Under the pieces are notes generated by a model. It worked only from the letters and a program-made list of their open reading frames with translations, did no database searches and was not told the origin of the DNA. Both the position numbers and the translations under genes were made by a program. A DNA stretch of 60,491 bases from Actinomycetota bacterium. Its GTDB lineage: Bacteria > Actinomycetota > Acidimicrobiia > Acidimicrobiales > JAJPHE01. This document shows, piece after piece, positions 15,949 through 25,578 of this stretch (position 1 is its first letter; every line of letters starts with the position of its first letter). The stretch spans positions 1 to 60,491 of the forward strand of contig DAHUYE010000088.1 of NCBI GenBank assembly GCA_027315345.1, written 5' to 3'.

Positions 15949-17939
15949 TCCCCGGCTACCGCCGAGGTCTCCGGACCCGGGCCCTGAAGGCTGTCCCGGG
16001 CCGAGACCCTCCTGGACGGATTCGCACTTTGGACGGGGACTGCCTTCTTCGTCCTGGAGACCACCGCTTTCGGACTCGGCGTGACCTTTCCCGACATCCC
16101 CTTGACCGGCGTCGCCCGCTTGACCGGCGTCGCCCGCTTGGCGATGGTCCTCCGTCCCGGCCGGCGAGTATCAGCGCCAGCGAGCGGAGCCGCTCCCCCG
16201 TCTTCAGCGGTCCCCGAGCGCTGGATCACCGCCGCGTCACCGCCCAGGTAGGAACTGACCACCCGGGGATCGCTGATGACGGCATCCGGTTCGTCTTGGA
16301 GCACCACCGCGCCCAGCTCGAGGGCGATTATCTGGTCCGACACGCTGGTGATGAGAGGCATGTCGTGCTCGATGACCAGGAGAGCGCAGTCCGTCTCGGC
16401 CTGGATGCGTTCCAAAAGCGGCCCCAGCGCCTCGGTCTCCCGCTGGGCGATGCCGGAGCTGGGCTCGTCCAGCAGGAGGACCATCGGGTCGTGGGCGATC
16501 GACATGGCGAGATCGACTATGCGCCGGCTACCGGTCGAGAGTTCAGAGACGAACTTGTCGCGAAAGGCGCCCAAGCTCATCAGTTCGATGAGATCGTCAA
16601 CCGTGTAGGCGACATCTGCCTCCGACTCCAGAATGGCCGGCAGGGAAAGCAGAGCGGCCAGATGGTCCCGGGTTTCGATGTGCCGCTCGAGTCCGATGGC
16701 GATGTTCTCTGCCACCGTGAGGGAGGGAAAGATGCGGGCGTCCTGGAACGAGCGACCCAGCCCGGCGGCGGCCCGACGGTCAGCGGGCCACTCGCTCACG
16801 TCGACGTCCTTCAGCCGGATCACCCCGGAATCGGGGATCAAGAGACCGGAGAGAAGATCGAAGATGGTCGTTTTGCCCGCGCCGTTGGGTCCGATCAAGC
16901 CGAGGATCTCGCCCTGATGGAGGGTGAAGGACACCCCGCTCACCGCGTTGATCCCCCCGAAGCGCTTGGTCAGGCCCTGGACCTCGAGGACGGCCGGCCG
17001 CGCCGTTACAGCTCGGCCCCGGCCAGGCCGGTGGGCCATGGCCAAAGCCTTGGCGGGACCGGAGCCGGCGGCCGGGAGCCCATGCCCGGCGGTACCCCCG
17101 CCGCCCGAGGCGGCCCCCTCCAGGAACACCGATCGGAGGATGTCCTCCCGGCCCAGCAGGTCGGCGGTAGGGCCCGAGAAGCGGACTTCACCCTTCTCCA
17201 TGAAATAGGCGCGATCAGCCACGGTCAGGGCGATGTTGACCGACTGCTCGACCAGGATGATGGTGCAGCCCTGGGCGTGGATGGCCCGCACGATGTCCAG
17301 GAGCTGCTCCACGATGGTCGGGGCCAGACCGAGGGACAACTCGTCGATGATGAGGAGCCGGGGCTTGGCCACGAAGGCCATGCCCAGAGCCAGCTGCTGC
17401 TGTTCACCCCCCGAAAGGTTGCCCGCCATCTGATCCCACCGTTCGCGAAGCCGGGGGAACAGTTCCAGCACACTCTGCGTCCGAGCGTCGATCTCGGCAG
17501 GGTCCTCGGCCGAATAGAGCCACGCGCTGGCCCGGAAGTGCTCGGCCACGGTGAGGGTTGGGAAGACAGCCTTGCCCCCGGGCACCTGGATGATGCCCAT
17601 CTTGGCGGTGGTCACCGCGTCGGCATGGGTGATATCCACCCCGTCGAAGACGATTCTTCCAGCTGTGGGGTCGACCAGACCCGAGATGGCCTTGAGCAGG
17701 GTCGACTTACCGGCACCGTTGGTGCCCAGCAAGGCGATGATCTCGTTGCGAGCCACCTCCAGGTCCACACCAAAGAGGATCTGGACCTTGTCGTAGGCGA
17801 CGTCGACCCCCCGGCAGGAGAGATACCCCCCTTCCGATCCGTCGCTCCGGGCCGGCACCCCACCGGGATGCCTATCGAGCACAGGCCCGCCCGACCCCGC
17901 GTCCTTGTCCCGCCGGCGCCCCCTCAAACGGAGGGCCAT
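15945..17939 (-). CDS. Fused LivF-LivG ABC transporter ATPase
   Basis: 664 residues with two complete ABC ATPase domains. The first (about 40-290) is LivF-like: Walker A GTNGAGKST (72-80), LSGGEQQQLALG, LLIIDELSLGLAP. The second (about 315-580) is LivG-like: Walker A GPNGAGKTT near 350, LSTGSRRIVDLAM, VLLLDEPSSGIAQ. It would power a branched-chain-amino-acid-type importer. The C-terminal 75 residues are Lys/Arg/Pro-rich, including a duplicated KRATPV unit. The ATG shares its A with the stop of the LivH-LivM gene (TGATG), so the operon is tightly coupled. Confidence 0.93.
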   Translation of the reverse strand: MALRLRGRRRDKDAGSGGPVLDRHPGGVPARSDGSEGGYLSCRGVDVAYDKVQILFGVDLEVARNEIIALLGTNGAGKSTLLKAISGLVDPTAGRIVFDGVDITHADAVTTAKMGIIQVPGGKAVFPTLTVAEHFRASAWLYSAEDPAEIDARTQSVLELFPRLRERWDQMAGNLSGGEQQQLALGMAFVAKPRLLIIDELSLGLAPTIVEQLLDIVRAIHAQGCTIILVEQSVNIALTVADRAYFMEKGEVRFSGPTADLLGREDILRSVFLEGAASGGGGTAGHGLPAAGSGPAKALAMAHRPGRGRAVTARPAVLEVQGLTKRFGGINAVSGVSFTLHQGEILGLIGPNGAGKTTIFDLLSGLLIPDSGVIRLKDVDVSEWPADRRAAAGLGRSFQDARIFPSLTVAENIAIGLERHIETRDHLAALLSLPAILESEADVAYTVDDLIELMSLGAFRDKFVSELSTGSRRIVDLAMSIAHDPMVLLLDEPSSGIAQRETEALGPLLERIQAETDCALLVIEHDMPLITSVSDQIIALELGAVVLQDEPDAVISDPRVVSSYLGGDAAVIQRSGTAEDGGAAPLAGADTRRPGRRTIAKRATPVKRATPVKGMSGKVTPSPKAVVSRTKKAVPVQSANPSRRVSARDSLQGPGPETSAVAGE
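16101..16136 (-). repeat. 18-bp tandem duplication within the LivF-LivG basic tail
   Basis: The 18-base unit CTTGACCGGCGTCGCCCG occurs twice back to back. It encodes two copies of the hexapeptide KRATPV (minus strand) in the basic C-terminal extension. The copies are identical, indicating a recent duplication in a low-constraint tail. Confidence 0.85.
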
Positions 17940-20254
17940 CAGCCACGCCCCCCGACTTGGACCGCCTCGGAGGCGGTTGGACCTCGCTCGAGATGGGCCT
18001 CGGCCTGCTCCACGATGTCGGCGGCCGCCTCGGCTTCGACCCGCCGGTCGGCCAGGAGCGAGGGAACCAGGATGTCGTGGCGGGCGGCCAGTCGGCGCAG
18101 CCAGTTGTCCCGCATCTGGTAGGCGCCGTCGGCCGTCCCCCCCGGGTACTGAGCCAGGCTGAGCAGCAGCCCTGGGCCGGTTAGAAGAAGGGGCAGAACG
18201 CTGGAAAGAGTCCCTCCCAAGAGATCATACAGCCGCGGACCGAAGGCCACCGACGCCTCGAGGGTCATGGCCCCGAACACGGCAAAGCCCACCGAGCTGA
18301 CCCCGCCGATGGCGGTGGCCAGGAACACGACGATGCTCCCGGTGAGGACGTCATAGCTGAGGGGCACCACGTTGCGCTGGGCGTAGGCGAAGAGCACTCC
18401 GGCCACCCCGCAGATGGCCCCCGACACGGCAAAGGCCGACAGCCGGGTCCGGGTCAGGTTGATGGTGTAGGCCGGGGCGGCCCGCTGGTTGTCCCGGGCG
18501 GCTATGAGCACCCGCCCACTGCGCAGCCGGCGGAACGAGAGAGCCGCGGCCATGCAGGCCACCAGGGCGATGAGGCAAACGAAATAGAACGTCTTATCGC
18601 TGTCCAGGTTGATGCGTCCGTAGAGCAGCGGCCGGCTGAGGTGGGCTGCCAGTCCACTGGGCATTATGTGGCGCCCGATGACGTAGTGGGTGTTCATGAA
18701 GTAGTACTCGATGGCGTAGCCGAAGGCCAGGGTGGTCACGGCCAGGTACAGCCCCTGGATGCGCACGGCCGGCAGCCCGATGAGCACGGCGGCCACGGCG
18801 CCGACCGCGATGCCGAGACCCAGGGCCACGAAGAAGTCGATGTTGTGGTTGGCCACCAGGCCGCCCGAGATGGCCGCCGCCACCCCCACCAGGCCGAACT
18901 GCCCCAGGCTGATCTGGCCCGCCCATCCGGTGAGCACGACCAGGGAGACGGCCACGATCCCGTACAGGGGCAGAAGGATGAGGTAGGGAACGTTGGGCCC
19001 TCCGACCACGAAGGGCAGAAGAATCATGAGCCCGGCCCAGGCGCCGAGCAGGCCGAAGCGACCGAGCCTTACCTCGACCAGGTGACGCAGTTCGGCCGGG
19101 ACGGGCCGGTACATCCGCACGGCTTGCCAGGTGCCCTCCCCGGTGTCCTGGGCCCGGGAGAGGCCCTTGCGCTGCAGCAGCAGCGCCACGATGATGATCA
19201 GGAGCATGAGGGCCTCGGCCAGGCTGCTGTCACCCGTGGTCCCGATGGTGGAGAAGATGATCACGCCGATGGCCATGCCGGCGCCGACGGCCAGGCCGAT
19301 GCGTTCCATGCGGGCGATGACCGCCGCCGCCAGCGCGTACAGCAGGGTGGTGAAGCCCAGGCTGGCATCGCTCGGCACCCCGATGAGGGGGCTCTGGAAG
19401 TAGATGGCGACCGCCGACAGCAGGCCGGCCAGGGCCCAGGCCACCGTGGTGACCCGCTTGACCGGGATGCCCAGAAGCGAGGCCCGGTCGGCGTTTTCCG
19501 CCGACGCCCGCAGGGCGATGCCCATGCGGGTGTAGCGCAGGAAGGCCCCGATGGCGGCGCCCATGATGATGACCACGGCTATGGCCGCCACTTCGTTGCC
19601 GGTGAGCAGGGGCTGGCCCCGGCCGTTGTGGATCATGAGCCTGTCCCAGGGAGTGGGCACCAACGACACGGTCTCGGCGTTGCTCTGCCCGAACATCTTG
19701 GGCAGGAAGAACCCGACCACGGCCAGGGTCTGGGCCACGCCGATGGTGACGACGGTCGTGATTACCCGGGCCGTCTTGGCGAAGTGGCGCATGACCAGGA
19801 TGTCCGTGGCCGCCCCGAACAGCGGCCCGCCCACCAAGGCGATGGGAAGGCAGACCAGGTAGCTGATGTGGTCCTGGACGTTGAGCAGCAGCGCCGCTAT
19901 GGCCGGGACAGCCCCGATCGCCCCGGCGGCGAAGTTGATGAGGCGGGCCGTGCGGTGGATCAGGATGAGGCCGACGGCAATGATCCCGTACAGGGCGCCG
20001 AGGGAGAGGCCCGAGACGAAATCGGCCGGGGAGGTCCCGAAGAGGGCCTCAACGACCGCTACGAAGGCCAGGGCCAGAGCGATGTAGCGGCCCGCCTGAG
20101 GGCCCAGCCCCGGGCGGCCGGCCAGCTCAAGAGCGCGAGCCCAGGCGGTCCGGGCCCCGGTCCAACCGGAGCCGAGCACACCCTCGCCCGGCCCTCCGAC
20201 CGCACCCGGGCGCAACGTAGGCGGTTGAACTTTGGAGTCCGAGTCGACGGTCAT
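17939..20254 (-). CDS. Fused LivH-LivM branched-chain-type ABC permease
   Basis: 771 residues carrying both transmembrane subunits. The first half (about 55-370) is LivH-like (LGALYGIIAVGLILIHRTARLINFA; RASAENADRASLLGIPV cytoplasmic coupling loop). The second (about 395-715) is LivM-like (YGIVAVSLVVLTGWAGQISLGQFG; GLPAVRIQGLYLAVTTLAFG; RDNQRAAPAYTINL coupling loop). Each half has about eight to ten hydrophobic helices. A polar 50-residue cytoplasmic tail follows. Its ATG overlaps the SBP gene stop by four bases. It forms the membrane channel of the importer with the downstream fused ATPase. Confidence 0.93.
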   Translation of the reverse strand: MTVDSDSKVQPPTLRPGAVGGPGEGVLGSGWTGARTAWARALELAGRPGLGPQAGRYIALALAFVAVVEALFGTSPADFVSGLSLGALYGIIAVGLILIHRTARLINFAAGAIGAVPAIAALLLNVQDHISYLVCLPIALVGGPLFGAATDILVMRHFAKTARVITTVVTIGVAQTLAVVGFFLPKMFGQSNAETVSLVPTPWDRLMIHNGRGQPLLTGNEVAAIAVVIIMGAAIGAFLRYTRMGIALRASAENADRASLLGIPVKRVTTVAWALAGLLSAVAIYFQSPLIGVPSDASLGFTTLLYALAAAVIARMERIGLAVGAGMAIGVIIFSTIGTTGDSSLAEALMLLIIIVALLLQRKGLSRAQDTGEGTWQAVRMYRPVPAELRHLVEVRLGRFGLLGAWAGLMILLPFVVGGPNVPYLILLPLYGIVAVSLVVLTGWAGQISLGQFGLVGVAAAISGGLVANHNIDFFVALGLGIAVGAVAAVLIGLPAVRIQGLYLAVTTLAFGYAIEYYFMNTHYVIGRHIMPSGLAAHLSRPLLYGRINLDSDKTFYFVCLIALVACMAAALSFRRLRSGRVLIAARDNQRAAPAYTINLTRTRLSAFAVSGAICGVAGVLFAYAQRNVVPLSYDVLTGSIVVFLATAIGGVSSVGFAVFGAMTLEASVAFGPRLYDLLGGTLSSVLPLLLTGPGLLLSLAQYPGGTADGAYQMRDNWLRRLAARHDILVPSLLADRRVEAEAAADIVEQAEAHLERGPTASEAVQVGGRG

Positions 20255-22065
20255 GGCCGGTTGGTGGGAACCGGGGGCTCGGACAAGGTCGGGAAGTTGG
20301 TCGTGAAGCGGGTCCCCTCGATCGGCACCATCGTCCCCGCGCTCCCGTTGTAGGGGGACGTCTTGGTCTTGTCCCAGTACACCGCTTCGACGTCCCTGGT
20401 CCAGTTGTACTCACCGGGGAGAAAGCCGACCTCGGCCACTCCAGAGGTCCCCCCGCCACGGAGGCCCATGGACGGCGCCGCCGCCTGCATGCGGGCCGGG
20501 TTCAGGGAAGGGCCGGTGTTCTCGATCAGACTGGCCATCATGTTGTAGTTCTCCCACACCGACGTGGCCGTGATGGCGCTCACCGGGAGGTTCGTCCCGC
20601 CCCCGGCCGTGTAGACCTTGGGCCCGGCCATCTGAGCCCCGGCCGGGTAGGGGTAGAGGTCGGACAGACCGAAGGCGTCGTCGTACTCGCACGAGCCCTT
20701 CTGGGGACAGCCCAGTCCGGACATGTAGGACTGGCTGGTGACATCCGTGGTCATCCCCTGGACGTCGGCCAGCACGTTCTCGGGCCAGTAGTTGTGGGAG
20801 GCCTCACCTTCGTAGAGAAAAGCGGGGGCTACCGGGTCGCACAGGCAGAGGACGTCAGTGGCCGGGTTGGTCGGGGTGTCCATGGCCGAGATGCCCGCCT
20901 CCACCTGCTGGGCGGCGGTGTTGATGTCCTGGGCGTAGAAGTAGGTGTGGTACACCTTGTCCCCGCAGTCCTTCTGCAGCGCCGGCTCCAAGACGTTGGT
21001 GACGGTGTTCTCGTTGTCAGGGTCGTTGGTGGAGATGACTCCCAGCACCCGGGGCTTGCCGTTGAAGTTCTGGGCCGGATTGTTGGGCTCGGCAAAGCTG
21101 ACCTTGCGGTTGGTGTTGACGCTGGTTAGCTGCTTGCACCAGAAGGAGGCGAAGTCGGTCTCCATCCGGCTCGAGCTCATACCGGCGCTGTAGTAGAAGG
21201 GGGCGTTGGCATCGGCGAAGCTCTGACTGAAGCCGGCTCCTCCGAAGGCCACCGTGTGGTCCTGGGCCAGACGGGCGAAACAGGCCGAGCACAAGGTCGT
21301 ACCCCAGTAGACGGCGTAGGGGTGGTATTGCGCCACCACGGAGTCCATCTCGGCCAGCAGGCAGGGGTAGTTCGGGGGAACGCTCTGGCACTGACCCTGG
21401 TAGGTGACGATCTTGATCTTCCGGCCCCAGAGCACGTAGTGCTGGTTGATGAAGTTCTGGAAGGCGGCATCGACGGTCTGAGCCTGGGCGTAGCTCTCGT
21501 AAAGGCCCTCGGCCTGGAGGATGGTGTTCACCTCGGCGCCGTAGTCGCTCACGTAGTCGACCAGGGTCACCGAGTTCCCGCTCACGCCCTGGTAGGTGGC
21601 CCCGCCATTGTTGGACATGGCGCCTCCGGGCACGCCCGGAGTGCAGGGCGGCGCGTAGTAGTCCAGGGAGGGGTCGAACTCGCGGCCACCGACACAGTGG
21701 CTGGTGCTGGCCGAGTTGGCCGCCGCCGTCGACCCCGTGCCCCCGCCGCCCGTCGGGCCCGTCGAGCCCCCCGAGCCGCCGCCCGAGGATCCCGCCAAGC
21801 TGCCTCCGGAAGCCCCGCCGCCACCGACTGACCCACCGCCGGAGCCCAGGGACGACCCCCCGCTGGCTCCGGCTGAGCCTCCGCCGGCTACTCCGCCGGC
21901 TGCCCCCCCCGAGGACCCGGTGGAGTAGCCGGCCACCGAGCCGCCGGCGGCAGATAGAGACGAAGAGTTGGATGCCGTGGAAGGCACCACGGCAATGATG
22001 AGGGCCTGCACGGCCACCACCAGAGCCAACGGTAGGTACCGTCGGGCCAATGTCGAACGGTTCAT
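20251..22065 (-). CDS. Anchored periplasmic-binding-protein-like substrate receptor (SBP 1)
   Basis: 604 residues. Layout: short basic start and a hydrophobic helix (ARRYLPLALVVAVQALIIAVV, about 7-27) that is a signal anchor or signal peptide; a Gly/Ser/Thr-rich linker of about 90 residues (30-120); then a Cys-rich receptor domain (CVGGREF, Cys pairs such as CLLAEM, CSACF, CLCDP) with the type I periplasmic-binding fold expected for Liv receptors. No lipobox Cys follows the hydrophobic helix, so tethering is probably by the uncleaved helix. ATG at 22065 follows GGGGGAG. A close paralogue lies at 25579-27369. Ligand unknown. Confidence 0.85.
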   Translation of the reverse strand: MNRSTLARRYLPLALVVAVQALIIAVVPSTASNSSSLSAAGGSVAGYSTGSSGGAAGGVAGGGSAGASGGSSLGSGGGSVGGGGASGGSLAGSSGGGSGGSTGPTGGGGTGSTAAANSASTSHCVGGREFDPSLDYYAPPCTPGVPGGAMSNNGGATYQGVSGNSVTLVDYVSDYGAEVNTILQAEGLYESYAQAQTVDAAFQNFINQHYVLWGRKIKIVTYQGQCQSVPPNYPCLLAEMDSVVAQYHPYAVYWGTTLCSACFARLAQDHTVAFGGAGFSQSFADANAPFYYSAGMSSSRMETDFASFWCKQLTSVNTNRKVSFAEPNNPAQNFNGKPRVLGVISTNDPDNENTVTNVLEPALQKDCGDKVYHTYFYAQDINTAAQQVEAGISAMDTPTNPATDVLCLCDPVAPAFLYEGEASHNYWPENVLADVQGMTTDVTSQSYMSGLGCPQKGSCEYDDAFGLSDLYPYPAGAQMAGPKVYTAGGGTNLPVSAITATSVWENYNMMASLIENTGPSLNPARMQAAAPSMGLRGGGTSGVAEVGFLPGEYNWTRDVEAVYWDKTKTSPYNGSAGTMVPIEGTRFTTNFPTLSEPPVPTNRP

Positions 22066-22134
22066 GTCACTCCCCCTGGAAGCGGTGAGGCTCCGCAGAT
22101 CCGATCCGCCCCTGGCTTAGGGCTCCTATGACTT

Positions 22135-23553
22135 CTACAACTGGAGGGACTTCACCTCTAAGAACTCCTCCAGACCGAACTTGCCCAACTCCCGGCCGTT
22201 GCCCGACTGCTTGTAACCACCGAAGGGCGCCACCGGGTTGAAGGAGCCGCCGTTGATCTCCACCTGCCCGGTCCGGATGCGCCGGGCCACCCGCCGGGCC
22301 CGGTCGGCGTCGCCCGACCAGACCCCGCCGGCCAGGCCGTAGACCGAGTCGTTGGCGATGGCGATGGCCTCCTCCTCATCGTCGTAGGGCAGGATGGCCA
22401 GGACCGGGCCGAAGATCTCCTCCTGGGCGATGGTCATGTCCGTACGCACCTCGGAGAACACCGTGGGCTGGACGAAGAAGCCCTTGTCCAGTCCGTCCGG
22501 TGCGTCGGCGCCGCCGGTCAGGAGCTTGGCCCCCTCCTCGACCCCCTTGTTGATGTAGCCCCGCACCCGGTCGCGCTGGACGGCCGAGACCAGCGGGCCC
22601 AGGCGGGTGTCGGCGGCGTCGGGAGCGCCCGGCTTGAAGGTGGCGGCCGTCTCGGCGGCGATCCTCTCCACCTCGGCCAGCTTGGACCGGGGCACGATCA
22701 TGCGGGTCAGGGCCGAACAAGTCTGGCCGGAGTTGAGGTAGCACTTGCCCACCCCGTCCCGCACCGCCTTCTCCAGGTCGGCGTCGTCCAGGATGACGTT
22801 GGCCGACTTGCCTCCCAGTTCCAGAGCCACCCGCTTGACGGTCTGGGCGGCCAGCTCGCTGACCCGCTTACCGGCCCGGGTGGAGCCGGTGAAGGAAACC
22901 ATGTCGACGTCGGGATGGGCGGCTATGGCCTCCCCCACCACCGGACCGAACCCGGTAACCAGGTTGAACACTCCGGCAGGCAGGCCGACCTCATCGATGA
23001 TGTCGGCCAGCACGAAGGCGTTGAGGGGAGCCACCTCGGACGGCTTGAGGACCACGGTGCACCCGGCGGCCAGGGCCGGCGCCACCTTGGCGGCTATCTG
23101 GTGCAGCGGGTAGTTCCAGGGCGTGATGCAGCCGACCACGCCGACCGGCTCCCTCACCACCAGGGAGTTGCCCACCTCCTCCTCGAAGGGGAAGGCGTCG
23201 AGGATCTGACCCATCGACCCGAAGGTCATGGTGGGCAGGCCGGCCTGGATCATCATTGAGAGGTTGGTTGGCATCCCCACCTCCTGGGACACCAGGGTGG
23301 CGATGTCACCCATTCGGGCCTGGAGGCCCTCGGTGATGCGCTGGAGGTACTTGGCCCGCTCCTCGACCGATACGGCCGCCCAGTCATCGAAGGCGGTCCG
23401 GGCGGCGGCCACAGCCCGATCGACGTCCTCAGGGGTCCCTTCCGGGACGTGGCCCATGATCTCTTCGGTGGTCGAGTTGATGACGTCGATGGTGCCGGTG
23501 CCGGTCGAGTCGACCCAGGCGCCGTTCACGTAGATCTTGTCCCGGTTGTGCAT
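22135..23553 (-). CDS. Aldehyde dehydrogenase family protein
   Basis: 472 residues, full length for NAD(P)-dependent aldehyde dehydrogenases. Visible are TPWNYPLHQ (cofactor site), [10 protein letters not shown], the general-base Glu in LELGGKS, the nucleophile Cys near 281 in NSGQTCSAL and EEIFGPVL. It oxidises an aldehyde to an acid. The substrate cannot be read from sequence, and its neighbours (crotonase, UbiA) suggest aromatic or lipid catabolism. ATG at 23553 follows GGGGAGGA. The upstream crotonase stop is 82 bases away, so co-transcription is possible. Confidence 0.95.
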   Translation of the reverse strand: MHNRDKIYVNGAWVDSTGTGTIDVINSTTEEIMGHVPEGTPEDVDRAVAAARTAFDDWAAVSVEERAKYLQRITEGLQARMGDIATLVSQEVGMPTNLSMMIQAGLPTMTFGSMGQILDAFPFEEEVGNSLVVREPVGVVGCITPWNYPLHQIAAKVAPALAAGCTVVLKPSEVAPLNAFVLADIIDEVGLPAGVFNLVTGFGPVVGEAIAAHPDVDMVSFTGSTRAGKRVSELAAQTVKRVALELGGKSANVILDDADLEKAVRDGVGKCYLNSGQTCSALTRMIVPRSKLAEVERIAAETAATFKPGAPDAADTRLGPLVSAVQRDRVRGYINKGVEEGAKLLTGGADAPDGLDKGFFVQPTVFSEVRTDMTIAQEEIFGPVLAILPYDDEEEAIAIANDSVYGLAGGVWSGDADRARRVARRIRTGQVEINGGSFNPVAPFGGYKQSGNGRELGKFGLEEFLEVKSLQL

Positions 23554-23635
23554 CGGTCCTCCCCTGACGACGGTCCCGGCACTCTAGGCGGACTCGACCC
23601 AATCCTTCCCGCGCCCCCTGTACCGGCCGGGGTGA

Positions 23636-24496
23636 TCAGGAGAACTCTGGCTGCTCCCAGTCCGGGAAGATGTCGGGCAGGCCCTCGGAGACGGCCATCG
23701 GAAAGCGAGCCGCCCGCTTCTCCAGGAAAGCGGTCACGCCCTCCCGGGCGTCGTCGGAGGAGCCCCGTACCAGGATTCCCCGGCTGTCGACCCGGTGGGC
23801 CTCCATGGGGTGGGCCGCCCCGAGCATGCGCCAGAGCATCTGACGGGACAGGGCCACCGATACCGGGGCGGTGTTGTCGGCTATCTCCCGGGCGAGGTCC
23901 ATGGCGGCGGGTAGGAGCTCATCGGGCGGGTGCAGGCTGCGTACCAATCCGCCGGCCAAGGCCTCTTGGGCGCTGAAGACCCGACCGGTGAAGACCCACT
24001 CGGCCGCCCGGCTGATCCCGACCACCCGGGGCAGGAACCAGCTCGAGCAGGCCTCCGGCACCAGGCCCCGCCGGGTGAAGACGAATCCCATCCGGGCCTG
24101 ATCGGAGGCCAGGCGGACATCCATGGGCAGGGTCATGGTGATCCCGACTCCCACGGCCGGCCCGTTGATGGCCGCTATGACGGGCTTTTTCGACTCGAAG
24201 ATGCGCAGCACCACCTGGCCCCCGCCGTCCCGGCGGCCCACCCCGACCGCATCGCCCTGGGCGGCGAAGGTCTCGCCTCCGGCGGACAGGTCGGCCCCGG
24301 CACAGAAACCACGGCCCCGGCCGGTGACGACCACGGCCCGGACGTCATCATCGGCATCGGTCCGGTCGAAGGCGTCGATCAACTCGTGCTGCATCCGGGC
24401 CGTGAAGGCGTTGAGCTTCTCCGGGCGGTCCAGGGTGATGGTGGCGACCCCCTCGGAAGCCTCCAGGGCGATCGTCTTGTAATCCGGACCGCTCAC
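23636..24496 (-). CDS. Crotonase / enoyl-CoA hydratase-isomerase family protein (copy 1)
   Basis: 286-residue crotonase fold with the oxyanion-hole segments GRGFCAGADLS and INGPAVGVGITM. The two Glu residues of classical enoyl-CoA hydratase are not at their usual places (Met/Thr and Phe instead). An alternative Glu occurs in LVPEACSSWFLPR, as in isomerase-like members, so double-bond isomerisation or another acyl-CoA reaction is more likely than hydration. GTG at 24496 overlaps the UbiA stop by four bases (GTGA), so it is coupled to the prenyltransferase gene. Confidence 0.9.
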   Translation of the reverse strand: MSGPDYKTIALEASEGVATITLDRPEKLNAFTARMQHELIDAFDRTDADDDVRAVVVTGRGRGFCAGADLSAGGETFAAQGDAVGVGRRDGGGQVVLRIFESKKPVIAAINGPAVGVGITMTLPMDVRLASDQARMGFVFTRRGLVPEACSSWFLPRVVGISRAAEWVFTGRVFSAQEALAGGLVRSLHPPDELLPAAMDLAREIADNTAPVSVALSRQMLWRMLGAAHPMEAHRVDSRGILVRGSSDDAREGVTAFLEKRAARFPMAVSEGLPDIFPDWEQPEFS

Positions 24497-25518
24497 GTGT
24501 GGATGCGGATGCCGGCGGCGGCGGCCACGGCCAGGCCCAGCACCAGCAGGGCGCCGGCCCGGCGGGTGTGGACGAAGGCGATGGCGGCAAACCACAGGGG
24601 CCAGACCGGGAACTTGGGCGGGGGGGAGTCGGGCCGGGGCTCGTTCAACGACCGCCAGACCTTGACCAGGACGGGCAACCCCCCGACCACGACCAGGGCC
24701 GGCCAGGGGAGGGCCCGCAGGGCGACGCAGACGACCACGGCCACGTAGAAGCCGGCCATCATGGCCTGGGTGACCCGGCGGGCCGCCGACTCACCGAGCA
24801 GGACGGGAAGAGTCGTCGTGCCCTCCGGCTGGTCCCAGGGAATCTTGTCTATGTGCTTGCCCATCAGCACCGCCGTGCAGAGCAGGCCGTAAGGGATGGA
24901 GGCCAGGATCACCTGCCAGGGAATATGGCCCAGGGCGGCGTAGTAGGTGCCCCCCACCATCAGAGGACCCCACACCACCAGCACGTCAGGCTCACCCAGG
25001 GCCCGTTTCTTGAGCCGGAGAGGAGGGGCGGTGTAGGCGGCCGAGAGGAAGAACCCGCCCAGCCCGAAGACCAGGATCGGCCAGCCTCGGGCGGCGGTCA
25101 GCACGATCAGGATGGCCAGGTCCAGGACGTTGACGAAAAGCGCCGCCCCCATCAAGCCCTTCCTGGTCACCAGGCCAGAGAGGATGGGATGCGGGGCGTA
25201 GAGGGCCCGCGGATAGTTGGCGTTGTCGGTGCCGACTTCGGCGTCGAACAGATCGTTCATCAAGTTGTTGGATACGTGGGCCAGGACGATCCCGGCCAGG
25301 GCCAACAGGTACCAGCCCCAGGCGAAGCCGGTTTGGCGGACCGCCAGCAGGCCGGCCACCAGCCCGGCGGTGATGGTCATGGGCAGCACAGCCGCCCGGG
25401 TCAGCACCAGCCACTTGGACACGGGGTCCAGACGACCGGCCGGCGGGTTGGTGGTACGGAGCACCTCCCGCCATTTGGCGAGGAGGCCCGGCTCGGAGAC
25501 GGTGGGGGCGGCGCTCAT
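24493..25518 (-). CDS. UbiA-family prenyltransferase (MenA-like)
   Basis: 341-residue multi-spanning membrane protein with the first Asp-rich motif NDLFDAEVGTDN (NDxxDxxxD) and a second polar motif GKHIDKIPWDQPEG, the Mg-diphosphate sites of UbiA enzymes. About eight to nine hydrophobic helices follow. It resembles 1,4-dihydroxy-2-naphthoate polyprenyltransferases, but no men genes are near, so the aromatic acceptor is uncertain. Start ATG at 25518 has TAGGCT six bases upstream and no ribosome-binding site, consistent with a leaderless mRNA. A crotonase gene is coupled downstream. Confidence 0.9.
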   Translation of the reverse strand: MSAAPTVSEPGLLAKWREVLRTTNPPAGRLDPVSKWLVLTRAAVLPMTITAGLVAGLLAVRQTGFAWGWYLLALAGIVLAHVSNNLMNDLFDAEVGTDNANYPRALYAPHPILSGLVTRKGLMGAALFVNVLDLAILIVLTAARGWPILVFGLGGFFLSAAYTAPPLRLKKRALGEPDVLVVWGPLMVGGTYYAALGHIPWQVILASIPYGLLCTAVLMGKHIDKIPWDQPEGTTTLPVLLGESAARRVTQAMMAGFYVAVVVCVALRALPWPALVVVGGLPVLVKVWRSLNEPRPDSPPPKFPVWPLWFAAIAFVHTRRAGALLVLGLAVAAAAGIRIHT

Positions 25519-25524
25519 TGCCTC

Positions 25525-25530
25525 AGCCTA
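25525..25530 (-). promoter_or_regulatory. -10 element of leaderless UbiA promoter
   Basis: TAGGCT on the minus strand ends six bases before the ATG at 25518. A GAGG-like stretch overlaps the gap but is too close to act as a normal Shine-Dalgarno sequence. Confidence 0.45.
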
Positions 25531-25578
25531 AAGCGGTTGGGTCAGGGCCCGTAGAAGGGATGCCGCCCCGTCCCGGGC

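Noticed and set aside
21700-21960. Gly/Ser-rich stretch as a PE_PGRS-type protein
   Set aside because: It is only a stalk between an anchor helix and a binding-protein domain, and no PE domain is present.
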